Part shown: positions 24,461 to 32,638 of the stretch, in pieces
How positions within the stretch are numbered: position 1 is the first letter of the stretch
Layout: every line of letters starts with the position of its first letter
Assembly (NCBI RefSeq): GCF_003583935.1
Contig: NZ_QYRN01000002.1
Span: 248,001-312,000 of the forward strand
Origin: Aureimonas flava
Lineage (GTDB): Bacteria; Pseudomonadota; Alphaproteobacteria; Rhizobiales; Rhizobiaceae
Reading direction: 5' to 3'
DNA: 64,000 bases
The notes under the pieces: generated by a model
The model's input: only the letters and a program-made list of their open reading frames with translations
Databases searched by the model: none
What the model was told of the DNA's origin: nothing
Position numbers and translations under genes: made by a program

Positions 24461-25462
24461 TCAGTCCGCGACGCCGACCACGGCCACGCAGTCGCCCGCC
24501 TTGACGAGGCCGGGGAAGTGCCGGGCCGCCAGGATGCCGTCGAGCCGGGCGCGGAACGCCACCGGCTCGGCGCCCGTGCGCCCCACCGGGTGCGCCCGCG
24601 CCAGGACGTCCCCCCGCCGCACCGGCTCGCCGAGGTCCACCAGCGGCTCCAGGAGGCCCTCGTCCTCGGCGAAGGTGAAGCAGTCGCCGGACGGCATGTC
24701 GAGCCATCGGGTCTCGCGTGCCTCCACCGCGCCCCGGAGGATGCCGGCGTGGCGCAGGACATTGGCGACGCCCCGCTTGGCGATGCCGGCGGTTCGGGCG
24801 GTCGCCGTGCCGCCGCCGCCGAGCTCGGTGGTCACGAAGACCTTGCCCATCGCCTCGGCGGCCGTGTCGTACATGCCCACCGCGTCGATCTCGAGCATGC
24901 GCATGGAGAAGGGCGCGCCGAAGGCGGCCACCGCCGCGAAGCTCGCCGCCTCCTGGCGCTTGTCGGGCAGGACGTGGGCGGCGGCGAAGGGCACGAAGTC
25001 GAGCGTGCGCCCGCCGGAGTGGAAGTCGAGCACGATGTCGGCCATGGGCAGCAGCGTGCGCTGGAAGTAGTCGGCGATCTTCTGGGTCACCGTGCCGTCC
25101 GGGCTGCCGGGAAAGGCGCGGTTGAGGTTGCCCCGGTCGATCGGCGAGGTGCGCGTGCCGGCCCGGAAGGCGGGATAGTTCATCGCCGGGACCACGATGA
25201 CGCGGCCGCGCACGTCCTCGGCCCGGAGCGTGCGCGCGAGGTCGAACAGCGCGATCGGGCCCTCGTACTCGTCGCCGTGGTTGCCGCCGGTGAGGAGCGC
25301 CGTCGGCCCCTCGCCGTTGCGGATCACGGCAAGCGGGATCATCACCGAGCCCCAGGCCGAATCGTCGCGGCTGTGGGGCAGGCGCAGGAACCCGTGCCGG
25401 ACGCCGTCGGCCTCGAGGTCGACGGTCGCCGCGATCGGCGAGGGGCGCATGGGCTCGGTCAT
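24461..25462 (-). CDS. doeB: N-alpha-acetyl-L-2,4-diaminobutyrate deacetylase DoeB (EutE)
   Basis: A 333-residue zinc hydrolase of the succinylglutamate desuccinylase/aspartoacylase family. Zinc-site residues appear in LTGGNHGDEYEGPIALFDLA (HxxE, about residue 60) and VLDFHSGGRTLDFVPF; the catalytic glutamate is in VTTELGGGGTATARTAG. In the ectoine pathway it removes the acetyl group from N-alpha-acetyl-2,4-diaminobutyrate to give 2,4-diaminobutyrate. The gene follows doeA by 5 bases. The identification rests on family, neighbours and gene order, which match the known ehu-eutABCDE clusters, where this gene is called eutE. Confidence 0.93.
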   Translation of the reverse strand: MTEPMRPSPIAATVDLEADGVRHGFLRLPHSRDDSAWGSVMIPLAVIRNGEGPTALLTGGNHGDEYEGPIALFDLARTLRAEDVRGRVIVVPAMNYPAFRAGTRTSPIDRGNLNRAFPGSPDGTVTQKIADYFQRTLLPMADIVLDFHSGGRTLDFVPFAAAHVLPDKRQEAASFAAVAAFGAPFSMRMLEIDAVGMYDTAAEAMGKVFVTTELGGGGTATARTAGIAKRGVANVLRHAGILRGAVEARETRWLDMPSGDCFTFAEDEGLLEPLVDLGEPVRRGDVLARAHPVGRTGAEPVAFRARLDGILAARHFPGLVKAGDCVAVVGVAD

Positions 25463-25467
25463 CCGCG

Positions 25468-26649
25468 TCAGCCCTTCACCAGGAGCTTGCGCGGCACGTC
25501 GGCCAGGAGCTCGTATCCCGTCTCGGTGATGGCCAGCGTCTCGGTGATCTCCAGCCCCATGTTCTCGGCCCAGAGCGCGGTCATGAAGTGGAAGGTCATG
25601 CCGGGCTTCAGCTCGGTGCGGTCGCCCGGGCGCAGGCTCATCGTGCGCTCGCCCCAGTCCGGCGGGTAGGACAGGCCGATCGGGTAGCCGGTGCGGCTGT
25701 CCTTGACGATGCCGTGCCGCTTGAGCACCGCGAAATAGGCGAGCGCGATGTCCTCGCAGGTGTTGCCGGGCCGGGCGGCGGCAAGGCCCGCCTCCATCCC
25801 TTCCAGCGTCGCCTTCTCGGCATCCAGGAAGGCTTGCGTCGGCCGGCCGAGGAAGACGGTCCGCGACAAGGGGCAATGGTAGCGCCTGTAGGCGCCCGCG
25901 ATCTCGAAGAACGTGCCCTCGCCGGCCCGCATCGGCCGGTCGTCCCAGGTCAGGTGCGGGGCGACGGCGTCGGCGCCGGACGGCAGCATCGGCACGATCG
26001 CGGGATAGTCGCCGCCGTGCTCTTGCGTGCCGCGGATGCCGGCATCGTAGATCTCGGCCACGAGGTCGCACTTGCGCATGCCCGGCTCGATCCTGTCGAA
26101 GATGCGCTCGTGCATCTTGGTGACGATCCGGCCGGCGATGCGCATGTAGTCGAGCTCGGTCTCGCTCTTCACCGCGCGCTGCCAGTTGACGAGCGCCGTG
26201 GCGTCCCCGAAGCGCGCGTTCGGCAGATGGGTCTGGAGCGAGCGATAGGCGGCCGCCGAGAACCAGTAGTTGTCCATCTCGACGCCGATCGCGAGCCTGT
26301 CCCAGCCGCGCTCGGCGATCACGCCGGACAGGTGGTCCATCGGGTGGCGCTCGGTGGACTGCACGAAGTGGTCGGGATAGCCGACGATGTTGTGTTCGGC
26401 GAGATAGGCGGTGCGGCGCGCGCCGTGGCCGTCCATCGCGCGGCCCCACCAGACCGGCTCGCCCTCGGGTCCGACGAGGACGCCCTGGTGGACGTAGAAG
26501 CTCCAGCCGTCGTAGCCGGTGAGCCAGGCCATGTTGGACGGATCGGAGACGAACAGGAGCTCGATGCCTCGGGCCGCCATGGCGTCGCGGGTCTTGGCGA
26601 GGCGCGCGGCGTATTCGGCGCGCGTGAAGTTGAGGGCGGGTCCGCTCAT
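25468..26649 (-). CDS. doeA: Ectoine hydrolase DoeA (EutD), M24 peptidase family
   Basis: A 393-residue M24 (creatinase/aminopeptidase P fold) enzyme. The N-terminal creatinase-like domain (LNFTRAEYAARLAKTRDAMAARGIELLFVSDPSNMAWLTGYDGWSF region, residues 5-50) precedes the pita-bread domain with HLTWDDRPMRAGEGTFFEIA and the final MTFHFMTALWAENMGLEITE. It opens the ectoine ring to N-alpha-acetyl-2,4-diaminobutyrate, the compound that also induces the pathway through EnuR. The ATG is preceded by GGAGA. It lies between eutC and doeB in the operon, as in rhizobial and marine clusters. Confidence 0.95.
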   Translation of the reverse strand: MSGPALNFTRAEYAARLAKTRDAMAARGIELLFVSDPSNMAWLTGYDGWSFYVHQGVLVGPEGEPVWWGRAMDGHGARRTAYLAEHNIVGYPDHFVQSTERHPMDHLSGVIAERGWDRLAIGVEMDNYWFSAAAYRSLQTHLPNARFGDATALVNWQRAVKSETELDYMRIAGRIVTKMHERIFDRIEPGMRKCDLVAEIYDAGIRGTQEHGGDYPAIVPMLPSGADAVAPHLTWDDRPMRAGEGTFFEIAGAYRRYHCPLSRTVFLGRPTQAFLDAEKATLEGMEAGLAAARPGNTCEDIALAYFAVLKRHGIVKDSRTGYPIGLSYPPDWGERTMSLRPGDRTELKPGMTFHFMTALWAENMGLEITETLAITETGYELLADVPRKLLVKG

Positions 26650-26669
26650 GGCGTGTCTCCGGGTGGTGG

Positions 26670-27662
26670 TCAGGTGGTGAAGGGGGTGCCGGCGCCGGCC
26701 CGCGCGGCGCGGGCGGCGGCCAGGTTCGCGATGGCCGTGTCCTGGACGCCGGTGCCGGTGAGATCGCACAGGGTGATCGCCTCGGCCGAGACGCGGCCGG
26801 GCGCGAGGCCCGCCACCACGGCGCCGAGCTCGGGAAACGCCTCCCGCTCGCCCACCAGCCCGGCGCGCAGGGCGTGGTGCAGCTCGCCGAGACGGCGCGT
26901 CTGCGCGAGGCGGTCGGCGACGTAGGGCGCCGCGCGGGCGACGAGCGCCGGGTCGATCTCGTTCTTGTGCTCGGCGTCCGAGCCCATGGCCGTGACATGC
27001 GTGCCGGGGTCGACCCACGAGGCGTCGAGGATCGGGCGCTCGGCCGGCGTCGTGGTGACCACGACGTCGGCCCCGCGCACCGCCTCGCGTATGTCGGGCA
27101 CGGCCGACACCGCGATGCCGAGATCGGCGGCGAGGGCGGCCGCCGCGCCCGCCGCCTTGGCCGGGTCGCGCGCCCAGATCCGCGCCTCGCGGATGGGCCG
27201 CACGAGGGCCAGCGCCTCGAGCTGGAGCCGCGCCTGGACGCCCGCCCCGAGGACCGCGACGACCGCGGCGTCGGCGCGCGCGAGGTGCCGCGCCGCCACC
27301 GCGCCGGCCGCCGCCGTGCGCACGTCCGTCAGGTAGCCGTTGTCGAGGAGCAGCGCCTCGGCGAGCCCCGTGGTGGCCGAAAACAGAACCATCATGCCGT
27401 TGAGGCTGGGCAGGCCGCGTTTCGGATTGTCGAAGAAGCCGGGGCTGATCTTGATGGCGAAGCCCGGAAGGCCGGGCACGTGGGCGGTCTTCACGTCCAC
27501 CTCGCCGCGATGCTCAGGGATATCGAGCCGCAGGACGGGCGGCATGGCCACCGGCTGCGTCGCCAGCGCCGCGAAGGCGCCCTCGACGCAGGCCACGGCC
27601 TCCCCGTCCAGCGGCACCAGGGCGCGCAGCTCGGCCTCGGTCAGGATGCGGATCGCGGGCAT
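26670..27662 (-). CDS. eutC: EutC, ornithine cyclodeaminase/mu-crystallin family (hydroxyectoine conversion)
   Basis: A 330-residue protein of the ornithine cyclodeaminase/mu-crystallin family. Seen are the substrate-contact lysine regions (GEVDVKTAHVPGLPGFAIKIS), the Rossmann motif AVVAVLGAGVQARLQLEALA and DLTGTGVQDTAIANLA near the end. In ectoine users, EutA, EutB and EutC together turn hydroxyectoine into ectoine-pathway intermediates; the exact EutC reaction has been proposed mainly from genetics and family. The start shares one base with the eutB stop (TGATG), showing translational coupling. Confidence 0.92.
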   Translation of the reverse strand: MPAIRILTEAELRALVPLDGEAVACVEGAFAALATQPVAMPPVLRLDIPEHRGEVDVKTAHVPGLPGFAIKISPGFFDNPKRGLPSLNGMMVLFSATTGLAEALLLDNGYLTDVRTAAAGAVAARHLARADAAVVAVLGAGVQARLQLEALALVRPIREARIWARDPAKAAGAAAALAADLGIAVSAVPDIREAVRGADVVVTTTPAERPILDASWVDPGTHVTAMGSDAEHKNEIDPALVARAAPYVADRLAQTRRLGELHHALRAGLVGEREAFPELGAVVAGLAPGRVSAEAITLCDLTGTGVQDTAIANLAAARAARAGAGTPFTT

Positions 27663-28642
27663 CAGGCCTCCCCCTCCAGCGCGTCGGCGCCGTCGAGGAC
27701 GCGCCGGTGGAGAGCCGGGTCGATGTTGCCGCCGCTCAGGATCGCCACGGTCGGCCCGCTCGGGCGCACGCGCCCGCCCAGGATCGCGGCGATGCCCACG
27801 GCCGCCGCCCCCTCCACCGTCTGCCCCTCCCGCAGGAAGGCGTGGCGGATGCCGGCGGCGATCTCGGCCTCCGGCACGAGCACGACCTCGTCCACCAGCG
27901 CGCGCGCCGCCTCGAAGGTCCACCGGTTGGCGAGGCCGATGCCGCCGCCGAGCGAATCGGCCAGCGTGGGCAGCTCCTCCACCGCCACCGGGCGCCCGGC
28001 CGCAAGGCTCGCGGCCATGGCCGCGCCGCGCTCCATCGAGACGCCGACGACGCGCCCCCCCGGCGCCAGCGCCTTGACCGCCGCCGCCACGCCGGCGATC
28101 AGCCCGCCGCCCGACAGGGGCACGAGCACGGTGCCGACGCCGGCAAGGTCCTCGGCGATCTCCAGCCCGATGGTGCCCTGCCCCGCCACCACGGCCGGAT
28201 GGTCGAAGGGCGGCACCCCGACGAGACCCTCCTCGGCGGCCAGACGGTCGGCCTCGCGCTGCGCCTCGTCCTGACCGGCGCCGTGGACATGGACGCGCGC
28301 GCCGAGCGCCCGCACCGCCGCGACCTTGTTGGCCGGCACCAGCCGCGACAGGCAGATGGTGCAGGCGATCCCGGCCTCGCGCGCGGCATGGGCGAGCGCC
28401 CGGCCGTGATTGCCGGTGGAGGCCGCGACCACGCCTCGCGCGCCGGGCGGCAGGGTCAGCACGGCGTTGAGCGCGCCGCGCAGCTTGAAGGCGCCGGTAT
28501 GCTGCCGGTGCTCCATCTTCAGATGGACCGGCACGCCGGCAAGGCGCGACAGGCTGGCGGAGGGTTCGAGCGCGGTGCGCACCACCGCCGGCCGGATGCG
28601 CTCGGCGGCGGCGCGGATCTCGGCGAGGGAGACGACGGGCAT
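27662..28642 (-). CDS. eutB: EutB, PLP-dependent threonine dehydratase-like (hydroxyectoine conversion)
   Basis: A 326-residue fold-type II PLP enzyme of the serine/threonine dehydratase family. The Schiff-base lysine lies in HTGAFKLRGALNAV (about residue 53), the substrate loop is AASTGNHGRALAHAA, and the glycine-rich phosphate loop is VPLSGGGLIAGVAAAV. No ACT domain is present, so it is the short, catabolic type. In the hydroxyectoine branch it is thought to dehydrate the hydroxylated ring-opened intermediate. It is flanked by eutA 4 bases upstream and eutC overlapping downstream. Confidence 0.92.
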   Translation of the reverse strand: MPVVSLAEIRAAAERIRPAVVRTALEPSASLSRLAGVPVHLKMEHRQHTGAFKLRGALNAVLTLPPGARGVVAASTGNHGRALAHAAREAGIACTICLSRLVPANKVAAVRALGARVHVHGAGQDEAQREADRLAAEEGLVGVPPFDHPAVVAGQGTIGLEIAEDLAGVGTVLVPLSGGGLIAGVAAAVKALAPGGRVVGVSMERGAAMAASLAAGRPVAVEELPTLADSLGGGIGLANRWTFEAARALVDEVVLVPEAEIAAGIRHAFLREGQTVEGAAAVGIAAILGGRVRPSGPTVAILSGGNIDPALHRRVLDGADALEGEA

Positions 28643-28646
28643 CCGA

Positions 28647-29432
28647 TCAGGCTCCAGGCTCGAAGCATGGCTCGAAGGGCAGGTCGAACAGGCGTCCGGC
28701 GCCGAGCCCCGGTGCGGGCGCGACGCCGCACAGGCCGAGGCAGGCCCAGGCCGTGGCCTGGTTGCTGGTGACCACCGGCCGGCCGATGCGCGCCTCGACC
28801 TGCGCCGCGATCGAGGCCGAGCGCAGCGCCGTGCAGGAGACGAAGAGCGCCTCGGCGTCCGCGTGCGTCGCCGCCACGGCCGCCTCCACCAGCGAGGCCG
28901 GCGCGATGCGCGCCATCTCGCGGTCGTCCTCCAGGCCGAGGCAGGCGACGGAGGCGAGCGCGAAGCCCCGCGCCTCGAAATAGGCGGCCATGCCGGCGGT
29001 GGTCTCAACCGTGTAGGGCGTCAGGAGGCTGATGCGCCGCGCGCCGAGCCGTCCGAAGGCCCGCGTCGCGGCACCCGGCGGGGTGACCACCGGCGCGCCC
29101 GGCTTGGCGCGCGCGATCGCCGCCTCCACCGCCGCGTCGCCGATCGCGACGGACGCCGAGGTGCAGGAGAAGCAGATCGCGTCCAGCGGCTCGTCCGGCA
29201 GGAGCAGCGCGGCGGCCGCGCCGAGGCGCGGCTCCATGGCGCGCAGGTTCTCCGCCGTCACCGGGTTGGCGTATTCGACGCGCGTCGCGAAGAGGCCGAT
29301 GCGGGGGCCGGCGACGAGGCGTGCGAAGTCGGCCTCGGTGGAATGGTCGGTCGACAGGAGGACGAGCCCGACGCGCTTCTCCATCGCGCGCGCGTCGAAG
29401 GCGAGGGCCTGAGACAGGAGGGATGGCGTCAT
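28647..29432 (-). CDS. eutA: EutA, Asp/Glu racemase/maleate isomerase-like
   Basis: A 261-residue protein of the Asp/Glu racemase superfamily, arylmalonate decarboxylase/maleate isomerase branch. The two catalytic cysteines expected for the fold are visible in DAICFSCTSASVAIGDA and EALFVSCTALRSASIAA. In hydroxyectoine catabolism EutA is proposed to invert the stereocentre before EutB and EutC act. Its ATG overlaps the ehuD stop as ATGA, so it is translated directly behind the importer. Confidence 0.92.
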   Translation of the reverse strand: MTPSLLSQALAFDARAMEKRVGLVLLSTDHSTEADFARLVAGPRIGLFATRVEYANPVTAENLRAMEPRLGAAAALLLPDEPLDAICFSCTSASVAIGDAAVEAAIARAKPGAPVVTPPGAATRAFGRLGARRISLLTPYTVETTAGMAAYFEARGFALASVACLGLEDDREMARIAPASLVEAAVAATHADAEALFVSCTALRSASIAAQVEARIGRPVVTSNQATAWACLGLCGVAPAPGLGAGRLFDLPFEPCFEPGA

Positions 29433-30124
29433 GAGGGGATCGCGGTGTTTCGCCGGAAGGAGCCGAGCCGGCCGAGCCGGCCCCAGTGGCGCTGCATCAG
29501 GCGGATCAGGGCCACGGACACGAGGCTGATCGCCAGGAAGAAGGCGCCCACCATGGTGATGGGCTCGATGTAGCGGTAGTTGTAGTTCGCGATGGAGCGC
29601 GCCTGGTTCATCAGTTCCAGGACGGTGATCGCCGACAGGAGCGGCGTTTCCTTGAACATCGCGATGAAGTAGTTCGCCAGCGCCGGCACCATGGGCCGGA
29701 TCGCCTGCGGCAGGACGATGTGCCGCCAGGTCTGCGAGGCCGAGAGGTTGCAGGCCTTGGCGGCCTCCCACTGGCCGCGCGGCACGTTGTCGATGCCGGC
29801 GCGGTAGACCTCCGCCGTGTAGGTGCCGTAGTGGACGCCGAGTCCGATCACGCCGGCCGCGAGCGGCGACAGCGTGAGCCCCAGGTCGGGCAGGATGTAG
29901 AACAGGAAGTAGAGCTGCACCAGGAGCGGCGTGCCGCGCACGAACTCGGCGAAGGCGGCGGTGGGCCAGGAGAGGGCGCGGTTCCGCGACCGGCGCGCGA
30001 TCGCGAGGCCGAGGCCGAACACGGCGGCGAAGGCGAAGCCGAGCAGCGTCGCGACGACGGTGATCCGCGCGCCCTCCAGGAGCTGCGGCGTGATCTGGCG
30101 GACGAAGTCCCAGTCCCATTCCAT
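29429..30124 (-). CDS. ehuD: Ectoine/hydroxyectoine ABC transporter permease EhuD
   Basis: A 231-residue polar amino-acid type (HisM/GlnP-like) permease. The hallmark segment LFGLGLAIARRSRNRALSWP is followed by the ATPase-contact loop GQWEAAKACNLSASQTWRHIVLPQA at about residues 135-160, and membrane helices run through both halves. It pairs with EhuC to form the pore for ectoine and hydroxyectoine uptake. The start shares one base with the ehuC stop (TGATG), and the stop overlaps the eutA start. Confidence 0.93.
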   Translation of the reverse strand: MEWDWDFVRQITPQLLEGARITVVATLLGFAFAAVFGLGLAIARRSRNRALSWPTAAFAEFVRGTPLLVQLYFLFYILPDLGLTLSPLAAGVIGLGVHYGTYTAEVYRAGIDNVPRGQWEAAKACNLSASQTWRHIVLPQAIRPMVPALANYFIAMFKETPLLSAITVLELMNQARSIANYNYRYIEPITMVGAFFLAISLVSVALIRLMQRHWGRLGRLGSFRRNTAIPS

Positions 30125-30783
30125 CAGGCGCGCGTCCCTTCGAAGCCGCGGGACATGCGCCGCTCCAGAGCGCGCACCAGGAGCGTGATGACGGACGACA
30201 TGAGGAAGTAGAGAACCAGGATCGTCAGGAACGGAAAGGCGGTGGAGCCGGTCTGCGAGCGCACCACCTGGGCCTGGAAGGTCATGTCGGCGAGCGAGAC
30301 CAGCGAGACGATGGCGGTGGCTTTGAGCAGCTCGATGGCGTTGTTGCCGAAGGTCGGGAGCATCACCACCACGGCCTGCGGCAGGATCACGTGGCGCAGC
30401 GACTGGGCGCGCGTCAGGTTGAGGGCGACGCAGGCCTCGCGCTGCTCGCGGCCGATCGCCTCCACCGCGCCGCGCACCACCTCGGCGCCGTAGGCCCCGA
30501 CATTCAGCCCCAGCGCCAGGACGCCCGCCTGCATGGGCGAGAGCTCCAGCCCCATCAGCGGCAGGACGTAGTAGGCCCAGAAGAGCTGGACGAAGATCGA
30601 GGTGCCGCGGAAGAACTCGACATAGGCGGCCGCGAGCCAGCGCACCGGCGCCACCGCCGAGACCCGCCCGAGGCCGGCCAGGAAGGCCATGGCCAGCGCG
30701 AACAGGCAGCCGAGCGCGGTGAGCTGCGCCGTGACCAGCGCCCCTTGCAGGATGAGCGTGAGATAGCCGAGCCAGATGTCCAT
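30124..30783 (-). CDS. ehuC: Ectoine/hydroxyectoine ABC transporter permease EhuC
   Basis: A 219-residue polar amino-acid type permease with the usual N-terminal helix (YLTLILQGALVTAQLTALGC), the AAYVEFFRGTSIFVQLFWAYYV segment, and the coupling loop REQREACVALNLTRAQSLRHVILPQA at about residues 130-155. It forms a heterodimer with EhuD. A 12-base-pair hairpin in the 67-base gap upstream separates it from ehuB, which may set a lower expression level for the permeases than for the binding protein. Confidence 0.93.
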   Translation of the reverse strand: MDIWLGYLTLILQGALVTAQLTALGCLFALAMAFLAGLGRVSAVAPVRWLAAAYVEFFRGTSIFVQLFWAYYVLPLMGLELSPMQAGVLALGLNVGAYGAEVVRGAVEAIGREQREACVALNLTRAQSLRHVILPQAVVVMLPTFGNNAIELLKATAIVSLVSLADMTFQAQVVRSQTGSTAFPFLTILVLYFLMSSVITLLVRALERRMSRGFEGTRA

Positions 30784-30801
30784 GATCGCCTTGCCGTGCG
30801 C

Positions 30802-30829
30802 GGCGGCGGGGCGCGTTCGCCCCGCCGCC
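30802..30829 (-). other. Stem-loop between ehuB and ehuC
   Basis: A perfect 12-base-pair stem GGCGGCGGGGCG with CGCCCCGCCGCC and a 4-base loop lies between the binding-protein and permease genes. There is no T-run after it on the transcribed strand. In binding-protein operons such structures protect the upstream mRNA from 3' decay, so higher EhuA/EhuB than EhuC/EhuD output is expected. This is the strongest of four similar hairpins in the window. Confidence 0.6.
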
Positions 30830-30850
30830 CGTCCCGGCCCTTCCCGCCCC

Positions 30851-31696
30851 TTACTGCGCGGCGCAGAGCTTCTCGCGCGTGGTCGACATCGCGGCCTCGG
30901 CGGAGAAGCCGTAGGGCTCGATGAGCTTGGCGAACTCGCCCGACGCCTTGATCGCCGCGAGCTCCTTGTCGAAGGCGTCGCGCAGGGCCGTGTCCTGCTT
31001 GCGGAAGGCGGCGCCGTCGCAGTAGACCGGCGCGCCCTGGACCGGAGCCACGACCTCGATCTGCGGGTCGTTCGCCGTCTTCACCGCGGCGTTGATCGAC
31101 AGGACGGGCAGCGAATAGACGTCGATGCGACCCTGCTGGAGCATGGTGATGCCGCTCTGGGTGTCGGGCACCACGATCACGCGCTCGCGCGGCACGCCGG
31201 CCTCCAGCGCCAGCCGCTCCTCGGTGCCCCCGCCCGGCGCGCCGATCCGCGCCTCCGGGTTGTCGGCGACGTCCTTGTAGCTCTTGAGGCCGAGCGGGTT
31301 GCCGGCCTTCAGGGCGAAGGCCTCGGCGTCGCACAGGATGGGTTCGGAATAGCTCACGGCGTTGCAGCGCTCGGGCTTCATGAAGAGGCCGGCGGTGACC
31401 GCGTCGAAGCGCCGGGCCTGGAGGCCGGGGATCATCGCGCCGTATTCGGAGATCGACGCCACGACGTCGTCGATGCCGAGCCGCTTGAACACGGCGCGCG
31501 CGACGTCCGGGGCGGCGCCCGACACGGTGCCGTCGGCCTTCACGGCCGTGAACGGCGGCTCGTTGGCGATGGCGATGCGGGCGAAGCCCTGCTCCTTCAG
31601 GTCCTCCAGCTCGGCGGCCGGGGCCGAGGCGGCGGCGAGGCACAGGCCCATGGAGGCGCCGAGAACGAGGGGGCGGGCGAGGCGGTGGAGGCGCAT
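30851..31696 (-). CDS. ehuB: Ectoine/hydroxyectoine ABC transporter substrate-binding protein EhuB
   Basis: A 281-residue family-3 solute-binding protein with a clear signal peptide (MRLHRLARPLVLGASMGLCL, cleavage after the Ala-rich ASAPAAE region). The mature domain shows ARIAIANEPPFTAVKADGTV, the hinge region RFDAVTAGLFMKPERCNAVS and the ligand-pocket stretch AGLFMKPERCN typical of EhuB. It captures ectoine and hydroxyectoine in the periplasm with high affinity. It lies between ehuA and ehuC, matching the ehuABCD order of rhizobia. Confidence 0.94.
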   Translation of the reverse strand: MRLHRLARPLVLGASMGLCLAAASAPAAELEDLKEQGFARIAIANEPPFTAVKADGTVSGAAPDVARAVFKRLGIDDVVASISEYGAMIPGLQARRFDAVTAGLFMKPERCNAVSYSEPILCDAEAFALKAGNPLGLKSYKDVADNPEARIGAPGGGTEERLALEAGVPRERVIVVPDTQSGITMLQQGRIDVYSLPVLSINAAVKTANDPQIEVVAPVQGAPVYCDGAAFRKQDTALRDAFDKELAAIKASGEFAKLIEPYGFSAEAAMSTTREKLCAAQ

Positions 31697-31730
31697 GTGG
31701 AACTCCCTTGTTGGCTGATCTTGGCTGACG

Positions 31731-32516
31731 TCAGACGCGGTGCCCGGCGGCGACGACCTTGCGCAGGAAGGCCTGGGTTCGGTCCTGCCGGGGGTTCTTG
31801 AAGATCTCGTCAGGCGGCCCCTCCTCCACGATGCGGCCGCGGTCGAAGAACAGGACGCGGTCGGCGAAGTCGTGGGCGAAGCCCATCTCGTGGGTCACGA
31901 GCAGCATGGTCATGTCGGTCTCGCGGGCGAGCATGTGCATGACGTTCAGCACCTCCTCGACCAGTTCGGGGTCGAGCGCCGAGGTGACCTCGTCGAACAG
32001 CATGATGCGGGGGCTGAGCGCCAGCGCGCGGGCGATCGCCACGCGCTGCTTCTGGCCGCCGGAGAGCTGGGCCGGCATGGCGTCGGCCTTGGCCGACAGG
32101 CCCACCATGTCGAGCAGCTCCATCGCCCGGCGCCTGGCGTCCGCGGGCTTGGCGCCCTGCGTCAGCACCGGCGCCAGGCAGACGTTCTCGCAGACCGACT
32201 TGTGCGGAAACAGGTTGAAGTGCTGGAACACCATGCCGATCCTGGCGCGCATCCGGTGCAGGTGGCGCTCGTCGGCCGGCACCAGCGCGTCGCCCCGGCG
32301 CTGGTGGAACAGCGGCTCGCCCTCCACCATCACCATCCCGTCGGTGGGCGTCTCCAGCGTCATCAGGAGGCGCAGGATGGTGGTCTTGCCCGACCCCGAC
32401 GGCCCGATCAGCGCCAGCTTCTCGCCGGGCGCGACCTCGAACGAGAGCCGGTCGAGCACCGTCAGCTCGCCGAAGCGCTTGGACACGTCCTGGAGTTGGA
32501 TGATCGGCGCGGACAC
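31731..32516 (-). CDS. ehuA: Ectoine/hydroxyectoine ABC transporter ATP-binding protein EhuA
   Basis: A 261-residue polar amino-acid type ATPase. Walker A is [16 protein letters not shown], the signature is [15 protein letters not shown], Walker B is [14 protein letters not shown], and the switch His is in [18 protein letters not shown] chose the GTG start ([11 protein letters not shown]) because AAGGGGA stands at the right distance, and homologues begin just before the first strand; an ATG 45 bases upstream is open in frame. It is the first gene of the ehu-eut-doe-EamA operon, downstream of an AT-rich regulatory region. Confidence 0.92.
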   Translation of the reverse strand: MSAPIIQLQDVSKRFGELTVLDRLSFEVAPGEKLALIGPSGSGKTTILRLLMTLETPTDGMVMVEGEPLFHQRRGDALVPADERHLHRMRARIGMVFQHFNLFPHKSVCENVCLAPVLTQGAKPADARRRAMELLDMVGLSAKADAMPAQLSGGQKQRVAIARALALSPRIMLFDEVTSALDPELVEEVLNVMHMLARETDMTMLLVTHEMGFAHDFADRVLFFDRGRIVEEGPPDEIFKNPRQDRTQAFLRKVVAAGHRV

Positions 32517-32569
32517 GGCGTCCCCTTCTTGGGTTCCGTCTGATGCCCCGACGATGACCACGCCGCTAA

Positions 32570-32604
32570 ATCATGTCAATTTGGAAAATAATATCATGAC
32601 AATT
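32570..32604. promoter_or_regulatory. Candidate EnuR operator upstream of ehuA (tandem direct repeat)
   Basis: Two 12-base repeats, ATCATGTCAATT (32570-32581) and ATCATGACAATT (32593-32604), lie 23 bases apart in a notably AT-rich stretch upstream of ehuA. MocR-type regulators bind direct or inverted repeats of this kind, and the motif recurs beside the enuR start. A minus-strand TTGACA is present in the first repeat and could serve as a -35 element. EnuR binding is inferred. Confidence 0.55.
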
Positions 32605-32638
32605 ATCCCGCCGCTGGCGGCCGCGGAGGCAGCGATGC